The notes under the pieces: generated by a model
What the model was told of the DNA's origin: nothing
The model's database searches: none
Seen by the model: only the letters and a program-made list of their open reading frames with translations
Made by a program: the position numbers and the translations under genes
Assembly (NCBI GenBank): GCA_024641945.1
Contig: JAHECD010000023.1
Coordinates: 1 to 46,770, forward strand
Reading direction: 5' to 3'
DNA from: Rubrivivax sp.
GTDB taxonomy: Bacteria; Pseudomonadota; Gammaproteobacteria; Burkholderiales; Burkholderiaceae_C
DNA: 46,770 nt
Shown: positions 29,579 to 38,814 of the stretch, one piece after another
How positions within the stretch are numbered: position 1 is the stretch's first letter
Layout of the letters: the number at the start of each line of letters is the position of its first letter

Positions 29579-32500
29579 TCAGCGCTTCAGGACGGGCGCC
29601 AGCGCCAGGCCGGTATGCGTGCCGGCGGCCACCAGCGACTCCGGCGGTCCCTCGGCCACGACACGCCCGCCGTGCAGGCCCCCCTCCGGGCCGAGATCGA
29701 TGACCCAGTCGGCCTCGGCAATGACGTCCAGGTCATGTTCGATCACGACGACGCTGTGCCCGCCGTCGACGAGCCTGTGGAGCACACGGATGAGCTTTTC
29801 CACGTCGGCCATGTGCAGGCCTACCGTGGGCTCGTCGAGCACGTACAGCGTGTGCGGCGCCTTGTTGCCGCGTCGCGTGACGTCGTCGCGCACCTTGCTC
29901 AATTCGGTCACGAGCTTGATGCGTTGCGCCTCGCCGCCGCTCAGCGTCGGAGACGGCTGGCCGAGCGTGAGATAACCCAGCCCCACGTCCTTCAGCAACT
30001 GCAGCGGGTGCGCGATGGAGGGCATCGAGGCAAAGAACTCGACGGCCTCGTCCACCTCCATCTGCAGCACGTCGCCAATGCTCTTTCCACGCCAAGTGAC
30101 GGCCAGCGTTTCCGGGTTGAAGCGCGCGCCGTGGCAGACATCGCACGGCACCTTGACGTCGGGCAGGAAGCTCATCTCGATCGTGCGCATGCCCTGCCCT
30201 TCGCACGCCGGGCAACGGCCGTCGCCGGTATTGAAGCTGAAGCGCGCCGCCGCATAGCCCCGCGCCTTGGCCTCCAGCGTCTCGGTGAACAGCTTGCGAA
30301 TCGTGTCCCAGAACCCGATGTAGGTGGCCGGGCACGAGCGCGGCGTCTTGCCGATCGGCGTCTGGTCGACCTCGAGCACGCGGTCCACCGCCTCGAAGCC
30401 TTCGAGCCCACGGCATCCGATCCACGCCGGCGTCCGGCCCGCGGCGAGCGCATCGCGCCCGGCCTTGGTGGCCTTGAGTGCCACCGCGGCATGCACGTTG
30501 GTCAGCAGCACGTCGCGTGCGAGCGTGCTCTTGCCCGAGCCGGAGACGCCGGTCACGGCCACCAGCCGATGCAGGGGCACCCGCACGTCGACCCGCTGCA
30601 GGTTGTGCATCGAGGCGCCGGTGAGTGCCAGCACCGGATCGGCCGCCGACACCGCCCGGCGCACGGAGATCGGGTGCTTCAGCGGGTGCGCCAGGAAGCG
30701 GCCGGTCAGCGACTCGGGCTCGGCCGACAGATCGGCCACGCCGCCCTGCGCGACCAGACGCCCGCCGCGTTTGCCCGCGCTCGGGCCGATGTCGATGATG
30801 TGTTCGGCGCGCCGGATCGTATCCTCGTCGTGCTCGACGACGACGAGTGTGTTGCCCTTGTCGCTGAGGTTCTGCAACGCCTTCAGCAGGATGCCGTTGT
30901 CGCGTGGGTGCAGGCCGATCGTCGGCTCGTCGAGCACGTAGCACACACCCTGCAGGTTGCTGCCCAATTGCGCGGCCAGGCGGATGCGCTGGGCCTCGCC
31001 ACCGCTCAGCGTGGGCGCGGCGCGGTCGAGCGTCAGATAACCCAGGCCCACCTCCTCGAGGAACTCGAGCCGGCTGCGGATCTCGGAGATCACGTCACGC
31101 GAGATGCCGGCCTCGCGCCCTTCGAGCGCGAGTGCTTCGACCCAGCGCCGGCACGCCTGCACCGAAAGCTGCGCCACGTCGCTGATCGGCCGGCCGTCGA
31201 ACGTCACCGCGCGCGCTGAATGGTTCAGCCGAGTGCCGTGGCAATCCGGGCAGGCCTCGTCGACCAGCCCCTCGGCCTCGGCCTCCTCGGCCGGGAAGCT
31301 GAGTTCGCGGCCTTTGTGGTCGTCGTCGCGCACCGAGTCGTCGTAGACCTTGCGCTGCTCGCGCGTGAGCTTCAGCCCGGTGCCGACGCAGGTGGTGCAC
31401 CAGCCGTGTTTGCTGTTGTAGCTGAACATGCGCGGGTCGAGTTCGGGGTAGCTCGTGCCGCACACCGGGCAGGCGCGCTTGGTCGAGAAGACCTTGACGC
31501 TGCCGATGCCCGCCGCCGACTGGCCGCTGTCCATCGCCTCGGCCAGCCCGTCGAGCGGCGTCAGCAGGTGCAGCACACCCTTGCCGAGTTCGAGCGCGCG
31601 GCCCAGCGCGGCACGAAGTTCGGCCTCGTTCTCGGGTGCGACGAGCAGGTCCGCCACCGGCAGTTCGACCGTGTGTTCCTTGAAGCGGTCGATGCGCGGG
31701 AACGGGTCCAGCTTGAGGAATTCGCCGTCGATGCGCAGGTGCGTATGGCCACGCGCCTTGGCCCACCGGGCCAGATCGGTATAGACGCCCTTGCGGTTCA
31801 CCACCAGGGGGGCGAGCAGGCCGACGTGCTGGCCCTTGTGATCGCGCAGCAACTGTGCGGCGATGCTCTCGGCACTCTGGGGCCGCACCTCGGCGCCATC
31901 GTGGATACAGTGCTGCAGCCCGAGCTTGACCCAGAGCAGGCGCATGAAGTGCCAGACCTCGGTGGTGGTCGCCACCGTGCTCTTGCGCCCGCCGCGCGAG
32001 AGCCGCTGCTCGATCGCCACCGTCGGCGGGATGCCGTAGACCGCATCGACCTCGGGCCTTCCGGCCGGCTGCACGATGCTGCGCGCGTAGGCGTTCAGCG
32101 ACTCCAGATAACGCCGCTGGCCCTCGTTGAAGAGGATGTCGAACGCCAGCGTGCTCTTGCCCGAGCCCGACACGCCGGTCACGACACTGAACTTTCCGCG
32201 TGGAATGTCCACGCTCATCGACTTGAGGTTGTGCTCGCGTGCATTGACGATGCGGATCGAATCGTCGGCCGCGGACCGGGCTTGGGCAAAACGCGGCGCC
32301 GGCTCGGCAACGGCGGCGCCCAGGCTGAGGTCGTATTCGCGCAGCGCCCGGCCGGTGTGCGACGTGGCATGCGCACGCAGGTCGTCGGGCGTGCCGCTGG
32401 CGACCACCTCGCCGCCGGCTTCGCCGCCCTCGGGGCCGAGGTCGACCAGCCAGTCGGCGCTGCGCACGACGTCGAGGTTGTGCTCGATGACGAACAGCGA

Positions 32501-35314
32501 GTGCCCCGCGTCGAGCAGCTTGCGCAGCGCACGCATCAGCTTGGCGATGTCGTCGAAATGAAGGCCGGTCGTCGGTTCGTCGAAGAGGAAGAGCGTGCCC
32601 TTCTTCGACACCCGCTGCAGCGGCGACGACGCCGCCTCGGCGAGAAAGCCCGCCAGCTTGAGGCGCTGTGCCTCACCGCCGCTCAGCGTCGGCACGGGCT
32701 GGCCCAGGCGCACGTAGTCGAGGCCGACGTCGACGATGGGCTGCAGCTTGGCCACCACTTCGCGATCGGCGCGGAAGAGGTCGACCGCCTCGCTCACGGT
32801 GAGGTCGAGCACGTCGGCCACGCTCAGCTGGCGCGGCCCTCGCACCAGTTTCACATCCAGGACTTCGGCGCGGTAGCGGCGGCCGTCGCAGTCGGGGCAA
32901 CGCAGGTACACGTCCGACAGGAACTGCATCTCCACATGCTCGAAGCCCGAGCCGCCGCAGGTCGGGCAACGGCCGTCGCCGGCATTGAAGCTGAACATGC
33001 CGGCGCCGTAACTGCGCTCGATCGCCATCGGTGCGCCGGCGAAGAGCTTGCGCACCTCGTCGAAGGCGCCCACGTAGCTCGCCGGGTTGCTGCGCGCCGT
33101 CTTGCCGATCGGGCTCTGGTCGACGAAGACGGCGTCCGACAGCCAGTCGGCGCCGAGCAGCCGGTCGTGCTCGCCCGGCGTCTCCGTCGCCTTGCCGAAA
33201 TGGCGCGCCAGCGCCGGGTACAGCACGTCCTGCATCAGCGTGCTCTTGCCCGAGCCTGAAACGCCGGTCACGCAGACCAGGCGCTGGAGCGGGAACTCGA
33301 TGTTCACGTTGCGCAGGTTGTGCTCGCGTGCGCCTTCGAGCACGAGTTTGGGCGTGGCGTCGTCGACGCTGCGCCGGATGCCGATGCCCACCGACTTGCG
33401 CGCGCCCAGGTAGGCACCGGTGAGCGTATCGGCGTCGCGTGCACCATTCGGCGTGCCGTCGAAGACGATCTGCCCGCCACGTTCGCCCGGCCCCGGGCCC
33501 ATGTCGATCAGCCGGTCGGCCGCCAGCATCACCGCCGGGTCGTGCTCGACGACGACGAGCGTATTGCCGGCGTTGCGCAGCCGGTGCATCGCCTCGACGA
33601 TGCGGTTCATGTCGCGCGGGTGCAGCCCGATGCTTGGCTCGTCGAGCACGAACATCGTATTCACGAGCGACGTGCCAAGCGCGGTGGTCAGGTTGATGCG
33701 CTGCACTTCGCCGCCGCTGAGCGTGCGGCTCTGGCGGTCCAGCGTGAGGTAGCCCAGCCCCACGTCGCAGAGGTATTTGAGCCTCGTGCGCACCTCGTCG
33801 AGCAGCAGTTTCAACGCCTCGTCGAGCATCGTGCTCGGCAGGCTGAGGCCGTCGAAGAAACGGCGCAGGCGCTCGATCGAAATCTGCATCAGGTCGTGCA
33901 GGTGCAGGCCGGGCAGCGCCTCGACCTGTTCGCGCGACCACGCAGTGCCGATCGGCAAGAAGCGCTTGCCGGGCGGCAGCACGCCGTCGGCATCGGCCTT
34001 CGAGCCGATGCGCCAGAGCAGCGCTTCGAGCTTGAGTCGTGCGCCGCCACACACCGTGCATGGCGTATAGCTGCGGTACTTGGACAAGAGCACGCGGATG
34101 TGCATCTTGTATGCCTTGCTCTCCAGGTAGCCGAAGAAGCGCCGCACGCCGTACCACTGCTTGTTCCAGTTGCCGGTCCAGTTCGGCGAGCCCTCGATCA
34201 CCCAGTCGCGCTGCGCCGTGGTGAGCTGGTTCCATGCGGTGTCGCGTGGGATGCCAGCCTCGCCGGCGTACTTGATCAGGTCGTCCTGGCAATCCTTCCA
34301 TGCAGGTGTCTGAAGCGGCTTGATCGCCCCATTGCGCAAAGTCTTGCGCGCGTCCGGGATCACGAGCCCGAAATCGACGCCGATCACGCGGCCGAAGCCG
34401 CGGCAGCTGTCGCAGGCGCCGAAGGCCGAGTTGAAACTGAACAGCGCCGGCTGCGGATCGCTGTAGCGCAGGTCGCTCTCGGGACAATGCAGGCCGGTGG
34501 AATAGCGCCAGAGCGACTCGGCGCCGCCTTCGCCCACGTAGACGTTCAGGCGCCCTCCGCCACGCTTGAGTGCGAGTTCGATCGCCTCCACGACGCGGAC
34601 CTTCTCGGTGCCGGCCAGGCGGAAGCGGTCCGCCACCACGTCGAGCTGCTTGACAGCCGCCGGTCCCGCGGGCGCAGCCGCCTTGTCGCTCTTGCCGCCG
34701 CGGCCCGCCTTGGTGGCCTTCGGTGCCGGGGCGGTTCCGGCCGAACGCTGAATCAGGCGCTCGGCCTGCACGCGCGTGAAGCCGCTGGCGGCCAGCCACT
34801 GCGCTTGCTGCTCGTCGGTCGTGTCGGCAGGCAGCTCGACGGGAAAGGTCAGCACGAGGCGCGGGTCTGCGGCCGCGGCAGCACGGTCTGTCAGGTCGGC
34901 AAGGATCGTCTCCGGCGTATCGTGCCGCACCAAATGCGCGGTCTGCCGGTCGAACAACTGCGCGGCCCGCGCGAACAGCAGCTTCAGGTGGTCGTTCAGC
35001 TCCGTCATCGTGCCGACGGTCGAACGCGAAGTACGCACCGGATTCGTCTGGTCGATGGCGATGGCCGGCGGCACGCCGTCCACGCGATCGACCGCGGGGC
35101 GGTCCATCCGGTCGAGGAACTGGCGTGCGTACGCACTGAACGTCTCGACGTAGCGCCGCTGCCCTTCGGCATACAGCGTGTCGAACACGAGGCTGGATTT
35201 TCCCGAGCCGCTGGGCCCGGTGACCACCGTCATCTCACCGGTGCGGATGTCGAGGTCCAGGTTCTTCAGGTTGTGCTGGCGCGCACCGCGGATGCGGATC
35301 AGACCGGTGGACAT
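29579..35314 (-). CDS. Tandem UvrA: two UvrA units in one 1911-residue chain
   Basis: ABC-type DNA-damage recognition protein. Canonical UvrA (about 940 residues) dimerises and has two ATPase sites; here the unit is repeated in one chain, giving four. Walker A loops are near residues 33 (GPSGSGKSS), 684, 1047 and 1589 (all GVSGSGKST). Signatures LSGGEVQR or LSGGEAQR are near 531, 874, 1434 and 1790. A short Ala/Pro-rich linker at about 995-1018 joins the halves. CXXC zinc modules occur in both. The second half keeps the UvrB-binding-type segment ([16 protein letters not shown]...KEHTVELPV). In the first half this region is diverged and contains a Lys/Ala/Gly-rich insert (about 195-220). Length and form resemble the large UvrA-like proteins annotated in Burkholderiales. 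A normal uvrA is probably elsewhere. Confidence 0.95.
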   Translation of the reverse strand: MSTGLIRIRGARQHNLKNLDLDIRTGEMTVVTGPSGSGKSSLVFDTLYAEGQRRYVETFSAYARQFLDRMDRPAVDRVDGVPPAIAIDQTNPVRTSRSTVGTMTELNDHLKLLFARAAQLFDRQTAHLVRHDTPETILADLTDRAAAAADPRLVLTFPVELPADTTDEQQAQWLAASGFTRVQAERLIQRSAGTAPAPKATKAGRGGKSDKAAAPAGPAAVKQLDVVADRFRLAGTEKVRVVEAIELALKRGGGRLNVYVGEGGAESLWRYSTGLHCPESDLRYSDPQPALFSFNSAFGACDSCRGFGRVIGVDFGLVIPDARKTLRNGAIKPLQTPAWKDCQDDLIKYAGEAGIPRDTAWNQLTTAQRDWVIEGSPNWTGNWNKQWYGVRRFFGYLESKAYKMHIRVLLSKYRSYTPCTVCGGARLKLEALLWRIGSKADADGVLPPGKRFLPIGTAWSREQVEALPGLHLHDLMQISIERLRRFFDGLSLPSTMLDEALKLLLDEVRTRLKYLCDVGLGYLTLDRQSRTLSGGEVQRINLTTALGTSLVNTMFVLDEPSIGLHPRDMNRIVEAMHRLRNAGNTLVVVEHDPAVMLAADRLIDMGPGPGERGGQIVFDGTPNGARDADTLTGAYLGARKSVGIGIRRSVDDATPKLVLEGAREHNLRNVNIEFPLQRLVCVTGVSGSGKSTLMQDVLYPALARHFGKATETPGEHDRLLGADWLSDAVFVDQSPIGKTARSNPASYVGAFDEVRKLFAGAPMAIERSYGAGMFSFNAGDGRCPTCGGSGFEHVEMQFLSDVYLRCPDCDGRRYRAEVLDVKLVRGPRQLSVADVLDLTVSEAVDLFRADREVVAKLQPIVDVGLDYVRLGQPVPTLSGGEAQRLKLAGFLAEAASSPLQRVSKKGTLFLFDEPTTGLHFDDIAKLMRALRKLLDAGHSLFVIEHNLDVVRSADWLVDLGPEGGEAGGEVVASGTPDDLRAHATSHTGRALREYDLSLGAAVAEPAPRFAQARSAADDSIRIVNAREHNLKSMSVDIPRGKFSVVTGVSGSGKSTLAFDILFNEGQRRYLESLNAYARSIVQPAGRPEVDAVYGIPPTVAIEQRLSRGGRKSTVATTTEVWHFMRLLWVKLGLQHCIHDGAEVRPQSAESIAAQLLRDHKGQHVGLLAPLVVNRKGVYTDLARWAKARGHTHLRIDGEFLKLDPFPRIDRFKEHTVELPVADLLVAPENEAELRAALGRALELGKGVLHLLTPLDGLAEAMDSGQSAAGIGSVKVFSTKRACPVCGTSYPELDPRMFSYNSKHGWCTTCVGTGLKLTREQRKVYDDSVRDDDHKGRELSFPAEEAEAEGLVDEACPDCHGTRLNHSARAVTFDGRPISDVAQLSVQACRRWVEALALEGREAGISRDVISEIRSRLEFLEEVGLGYLTLDRAAPTLSGGEAQRIRLAAQLGSNLQGVCYVLDEPTIGLHPRDNGILLKALQNLSDKGNTLVVVEHDEDTIRRAEHIIDIGPSAGKRGGRLVAQGGVADLSAEPESLTGRFLAHPLKHPISVRRAVSAADPVLALTGASMHNLQRVDVRVPLHRLVAVTGVSGSGKSTLARDVLLTNVHAAVALKATKAGRDALAAGRTPAWIGCRGLEGFEAVDRVLEVDQTPIGKTPRSCPATYIGFWDTIRKLFTETLEAKARGYAAARFSFNTGDGRCPACEGQGMRTIEMSFLPDVKVPCDVCHGARFNPETLAVTWRGKSIGDVLQMEVDEAVEFFASMPSIAHPLQLLKDVGLGYLTLGQPSPTLSGGEAQRIKLVTELSKVRDDVTRRGNKAPHTLYVLDEPTVGLHMADVEKLIRVLHRLVDGGHSVVVIEHDLDVIAEADWVIDLGPEGGLHGGRVVAEGPPESLVAAGTHTGLALAPVLKR

Positions 35315-35625
35315 GGAGCCTACAGAAGGTGTTTTCGGGCCACGAAACCGGACATTCTAGGCACCGCATCAAAGACCCCGGCGTCGACCGCGCGCGCCGC
35401 GGCGGTGCAAAACCCGGCCCCGTGACCCAGGGATTGCCGGGTCGGCCATGGTGATGCATTCTGTTGCGATTGTTACGCAATGGGGCGCGCCTGGGTCGAG
35501 TGGACTCGCCGTGCCAAATGAATCACGTCGGTCGATGTTGGGCCGTCAGCCAAGCCCACGACGGATTTCGCATCGGCGACACTGTCGTTGGGACCGGTGT
35601 GCCAGCGCCGCCCGAGGAGTCAACG
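35315..35625. other. Intergenic region between tandem uvrA and the solute-binding gene
   Basis: A 311-base divergent spacer with no credible gene. It should hold both promoters, but no convincing -35/-10 pair is visible for either. An ATTCTA (35354-35359) could be a minus-strand TAGAAT -10 for uvrA without a matching -35. No LexA box (CTGT-N8-ACAG) is seen. TTGCG and CGCAA (35464-35468 and 35476-35480) make a small inverted repeat with a seven-base spacer. An in-frame extension of the downstream gene through this spacer lacks homology and a ribosome-binding site. Confidence 0.6.
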
Positions 35626-36738
35626 ATGTTACGAATCGCCTTTCGAGCGGCGCTTGCCGCTGCGTTGTGCATGGCGGGCACGACATTCGCCCAGATTCTG
35701 ATCGGGCAGACGGCCGGCTTCACGGGCACGGTGGCGGCCGGCGTGAACGAGACCTCCTTTGGCGCCGCGCTCTACATCGATCATGTCAACGCCAACGGTG
35801 GCGTCGGCGGCGAGAAAATCGAAGTCGTCAAGATGGACGACAAGTTCGACCCGAAACTTGCCGCCGCCAATGCACGCAAGCTGATCACCGAACGGAACGT
35901 CGTCGCGCTGTTCCTCACACGCGGCACCCCCACCACCCAGGCGATCGTGCCGCTGCTGGCCGAGTTCAAGGTCCCCTTGGTTGCGCCATCGACCGGCGCG
36001 ATGATGTTCCACACGCCGGTGAACCCCTGGCTGTACAACGTACGTGCCACCTACCAGCGCGAGGCCGAGCGCGCAGTGCAGCATCTGCAGCAGACCGGCG
36101 TCGAGCGCATCGGTCTGGTCCAGCAGAACGACAGTTTCGGTGCGGATCTGCTCGAGGGCGCCAAGCGCGGGCTTGCGGCAGCCAAGCTGAACCCGGTGTT
36201 CGTCGAGAAGTACGACCGAGCGAAGTGGGACTTTTCGCAGATCGGCCCGCTCGCTGCCCGTTCGGGGGTCCAGGCGGTGTTGTTCATGGGATCGGGGCAG
36301 GCCGTGGCGGACGGCATGGCCGCCATTCGGGCGGCCGGGTCGGGTGCGCAGATGATCACGTTCTCGAACAACGCCTCCGAAGGTTTCATCAAGTCGCTCG
36401 GTGCCAATGCACGCGGCGTCATCGTGACGCAGGTCCTGCCCTACGAGCGCTCGTTGTCCGCACCGATCGTGAAGGAGGCGCGCGACCTGGCCTCGGCCAA
36501 GGGCATCGATCATGTGAGTCCGGCGATGCTCGAGGGGTTTGTCGCCGCCAAGGTGCTGGTGGCCGGTCTGAAGAAGGCCGGCGCGACGCCCACACGCGCG
36601 AAGCTCCAGCAAGGACTGGACAGCTTGTCCAAACTCGACATCGGCGGGGTCGAGGTCAGCTTCAGCCCGACGGACCATTCCGGCATGGACTTCGTCGATC
36701 TTTCGATCATCGACGTCTCGGGCCGCTTCATGCGTTGA
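35626..36738 (+). CDS. Branched-chain amino acid ABC-type solute-binding protein, orphan
   Basis: Periplasmic binding protein of the LivJ/LivK type (Peripla_BP_6). The ATG at 35626 has GAGGAG six bases upstream and gives 370 residues with a signal peptide ending in TTFA. The mature part begins QILIGQTAGFTGTVAAGVNETSFGAALYIDHVNANGGVGGEKIEVVKMDDKFDP, the family opening. The LVAPSTGAMMFH and GIDHVSPAMLEGFVAAKVLVAGLKKAG segments are also typical. No permease (livHM) or ATPase (livGF) gene is near, so it is an orphan that either shares a distant transporter or acts as a sensor. The ligand is unknown. Confidence 0.9.
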   Translation: MLRIAFRAALAAALCMAGTTFAQILIGQTAGFTGTVAAGVNETSFGAALYIDHVNANGGVGGEKIEVVKMDDKFDPKLAAANARKLITERNVVALFLTRGTPTTQAIVPLLAEFKVPLVAPSTGAMMFHTPVNPWLYNVRATYQREAERAVQHLQQTGVERIGLVQQNDSFGADLLEGAKRGLAAAKLNPVFVEKYDRAKWDFSQIGPLAARSGVQAVLFMGSGQAVADGMAAIRAAGSGAQMITFSNNASEGFIKSLGANARGVIVTQVLPYERSLSAPIVKEARDLASAKGIDHVSPAMLEGFVAAKVLVAGLKKAGATPTRAKLQQGLDSLSKLDIGGVEVSFSPTDHSGMDFVDLSIIDVSGRFMR

Positions 36739-36859
36739 CGCGCCCCGGAGCGCTCTTCAAGCGCAGCAGGACGTGGGCGCCGAGCGCGCGGCCGACGACC
36801 CGCGCACCGACGATTTCGGCGCGTGCTTTCCCGACGCCGGTTGCGGCTTGCGACCGAAC

Positions 36860-37570
36860 TCAACGCGCGCCGGCGGCCAGGAGCGCGTGCACCATCGACG
36901 CGTAACCGCGCGACCGTGCGAGATCCAAGGGTGTGCGGCCATCGCGGTCCGCAAGGTCCGTGCGCGCACCGGCACGCAACAGCGCATCGACCGTCGCCTG
37001 GTGGCGCGGGCCACCATCGCCCAGCACGATGGCTTCGATCAGCGCCGTCCAGTGCAGGTTGTTCACGTGGTCGAGCGGTGCGCCGGCCGCGATCAGCTGG
37101 CGCACGACGCCGTCGTGGCCGAGGTGTGCCGCAGCAATGAGCGCCGTGCCGTCGTAGCGACTCGTCACCAGCTTCGCGCTCGCGCCCTGCTTCAGCAGCA
37201 GAGCCAGCGTCGGCTCGTCGTCCGCGACGGCGGCGATCGTCACCGCGTCGTAGCGGTCGTTCTCCAGCAGCGACGGGTCGGCACCGGCCTTCAGCAAGGC
37301 GGCCACCGCGCCGCGCTGGCGCGCGAACGTGGCCAGGTGCAGAGGCGTGCGGCCATGACCATCGCGTGCATCGAGGGCACCGCGAGGCGCCCGCTCGATC
37401 GCCGCCACGTCGCCGCTCCACGCCGCCACGTGCAGCCCTGAATACCGTGACGCCTCGGCCGCGCCGGGCGGCACTTGCGCGCGCACCGGTGCGATGCCCA
37501 GCGCCAGCAGGCCGGCAAGCAGTGCAGCGGCCAGGCGGGCCTTGCCCGCCGACTGGTGCGCTGTGCTCAC
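36860..37570 (-). CDS. Exported ankyrin-repeat protein
   Basis: A GTG start overlapping the stop of the upstream glcG-like gene (GTGA) gives 236 residues. Residues 1-31 are a signal peptide (ARLAAALLAGLLALGIAPVRAQ). The rest consists of about six ankyrin repeats, for example GRTPLHLATFARQRGAVAALLKAGADPSL, GTALIAAAHLGHDGVVRQLIAAGAPLD and GRTPLDLARSRGYASMVHALLAAGA. Ankyrin repeats bind other proteins. The periplasmic location and coupling to an HbpS-like gene suggest the two products work together. Exported ankyrin proteins such as Pseudomonas AnkB help in peroxide resistance; a similar role here is inference only. Confidence 0.9.
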   Translation of the reverse strand: MSTAHQSAGKARLAAALLAGLLALGIAPVRAQVPPGAAEASRYSGLHVAAWSGDVAAIERAPRGALDARDGHGRTPLHLATFARQRGAVAALLKAGADPSLLENDRYDAVTIAAVADDEPTLALLLKQGASAKLVTSRYDGTALIAAAHLGHDGVVRQLIAAGAPLDHVNNLHWTALIEAIVLGDGGPRHQATVDALLRAGARTDLADRDGRTPLDLARSRGYASMVHALLAAGAR

Positions 37571-38064
37571 TTCAGCAGGTCCTTGACCTTGTCGAGCGCC
37601 GCCATCGCGCACTGCTCGTCGAGGTGACCCCCCGGCGCGCCGCCGATGCCGACGCCGCCGATCACCTCGTTCCCCACTTTCACCGGCACGCCGCCACCGA
37701 CGAGCAGGAACCCGGGGATGTGGACGAGCGTTGCCGCGGCCGGGTTCTTCTGCGCGTTCTCCATCATCGCCAGCGTGGTGTTCTTCGCGGAAGCCGACGT
37801 GAAGGCCTTTCCCTCGCTGGCTGCCAGCGTGTGCGGGCCGGCATTGTCGGCACGCTGGACGGCGCGCACGCCACCGGCGCGGTCGACCACGGTGACGGTC
37901 ACGGCATAACCATTGGCGGCGCAGGCCGCGACACCCGCGGCGGCGATCTGGTTCGCCAGGTCGAGCGACAGGTTCTTCTCGCTGCGTACCGCCTGCGCCT
38001 GCGCAAATGAAAGCGGTGCGGCGATCAGCGCGACGATCAGCGCGGTCCGGGTGATCTGGTTCAT
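37567..38064 (-). CDS. Exported GlcG/HbpS (DUF336) family protein
   Basis: The ATG at 38064 has GAGGAA upstream and gives 165 residues with a signal peptide MNQITRTALIVALIAAPLSFAQA. The mature chain is a single DUF336/GlcG domain. It includes AVTVTVVDRAGGVRAVQRADNAGPHTLAASEGKAFTSA, HIPGFLLVGGGVPVK and the Gly-rich IGGVGIGGAPGGHLDEQCAMAAL signature. In Streptomyces, HbpS of this family is a secreted haem-binding protein that tunes the SenS-SenR two-component system; in other bacteria the family occurs with glycolate genes. Here it sits 109 bases downstream of a response regulator gene and is coupled to an ankyrin gene. Confidence 0.92.
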   Translation of the reverse strand: MNQITRTALIVALIAAPLSFAQAQAVRSEKNLSLDLANQIAAAGVAACAANGYAVTVTVVDRAGGVRAVQRADNAGPHTLAASEGKAFTSASAKNTTLAMMENAQKNPAAATLVHIPGFLLVGGGVPVKVGNEVIGGVGIGGAPGGHLDEQCAMAALDKVKDLLK

Positions 38065-38172
38065 GGAGCTTGTTCCTCGGGTGGCATGCGGCCGCGAATC
38101 GACCGTGCCGCCACTGTAGAAATGAGCACGCCGTGCTGCCATTCGTACGCCTACGCCGAACCCTGCGTACTT

Positions 38173-38799
38173 CTACGGAGTGCGGCCTTCTGCCAGGTCG
38201 GCGTACTGCCGGACCACCTGCGCGAGCGACGCCGCCTCGAGCTTGACGAAGAGGTTGGCGCGATGGGTTTCCACCGTGCGTGGGCTCAGTGACAGCGCAC
38301 GCCCGATCTCCTTGTTCGTGAGGCCCGAGACGATCATGGCCAGCACCTCGTGCTCGCGCTCGGACAGCAGCGCGAACCGCTCTCGCGCCAACCGGTCCGC
38401 ACGTGTGCGCTGGCGCGAGCGCACATGCGTGCGCACGGCGTTCTGCAGGGTGTCGAGCAGCAGTTCGTCGTCGACCGGCTTCTCGAGGAATTCCGCCGCG
38501 CCGGACTTGAACGCACGCCGGCACAGGTCCACGGTGCCGTGGCCGGTGAGCATCACGATCGGCTGGTCCACGCCTTGGGACACCAGCATGTCCAGCACCG
38601 TCAGCCCGCTGATACCCGGCATGCGCACGTCGAGCACGATAGCGCCGATGCCGTCCCGATCGAACCCTTCGACAAAGACGAGCGGGTCGCTCCAGGTCTG
38701 CACCCGCAGGCCCACGGTGCCGATGAGCAGCGCAAGCGCATCACGCACGCCGGCGTCGTCGTCGATGAGATGGATAAGGGGCGAGGTCGGCAGCGTCAT
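38173..38799 (-). CDS. FixJ/NarL-type response regulator
   Basis: DNA-binding response regulator. The receiver domain (residues 7-122) has the acidic pocket DDD at 13-15, phosphorylation site Asp 57 in IVLDVRMPG, Thr 85 in VMLTGHG and Lys 107 in LEKPVD. The LuxR-type helix-turn-helix (about 145-195) reads LSEREHEVLAMIVSGLTNKEIGRALSLSPRTVETHRANLFVKL. The PGISG and TGHGTV sequences resemble the FixJ/TtrR/DctR-like group. It follows its sensor kinase by 15 bases, so they are an operon. Targets are likely nearby promoters such as that of the HbpS-like gene, by inference. Confidence 0.95.
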   Translation of the reverse strand: MTLPTSPLIHLIDDDAGVRDALALLIGTVGLRVQTWSDPLVFVEGFDRDGIGAIVLDVRMPGISGLTVLDMLVSQGVDQPIVMLTGHGTVDLCRRAFKSGAAEFLEKPVDDELLLDTLQNAVRTHVRSRQRTRADRLARERFALLSEREHEVLAMIVSGLTNKEIGRALSLSPRTVETHRANLFVKLEAASLAQVVRQYADLAEGRTP

Positions 38800-38814
38800 G
38801 GCAGGACACCGGGC

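Noticed and set aside
29579..35314. Assembly duplication artefact as the explanation for the doubled UvrA.
   Set aside because: The two halves differ in sequence throughout, including domain composition, so they are not a copied read or contig repeat.
30324..35360. Regularly spaced similar segments inside the uvrA gene resembling DNA repeats.
   Set aside because: They are the four coding copies of the ABC ATPase motifs, not CRISPR or tandem DNA repeats.
33320..35425. Plus-strand frames of about 500-700 codons opposite the tandem uvrA.
   Set aside because: They share the coordinates of well-conserved ATPase motifs on the other strand and have no ribosome-binding sites or domains.
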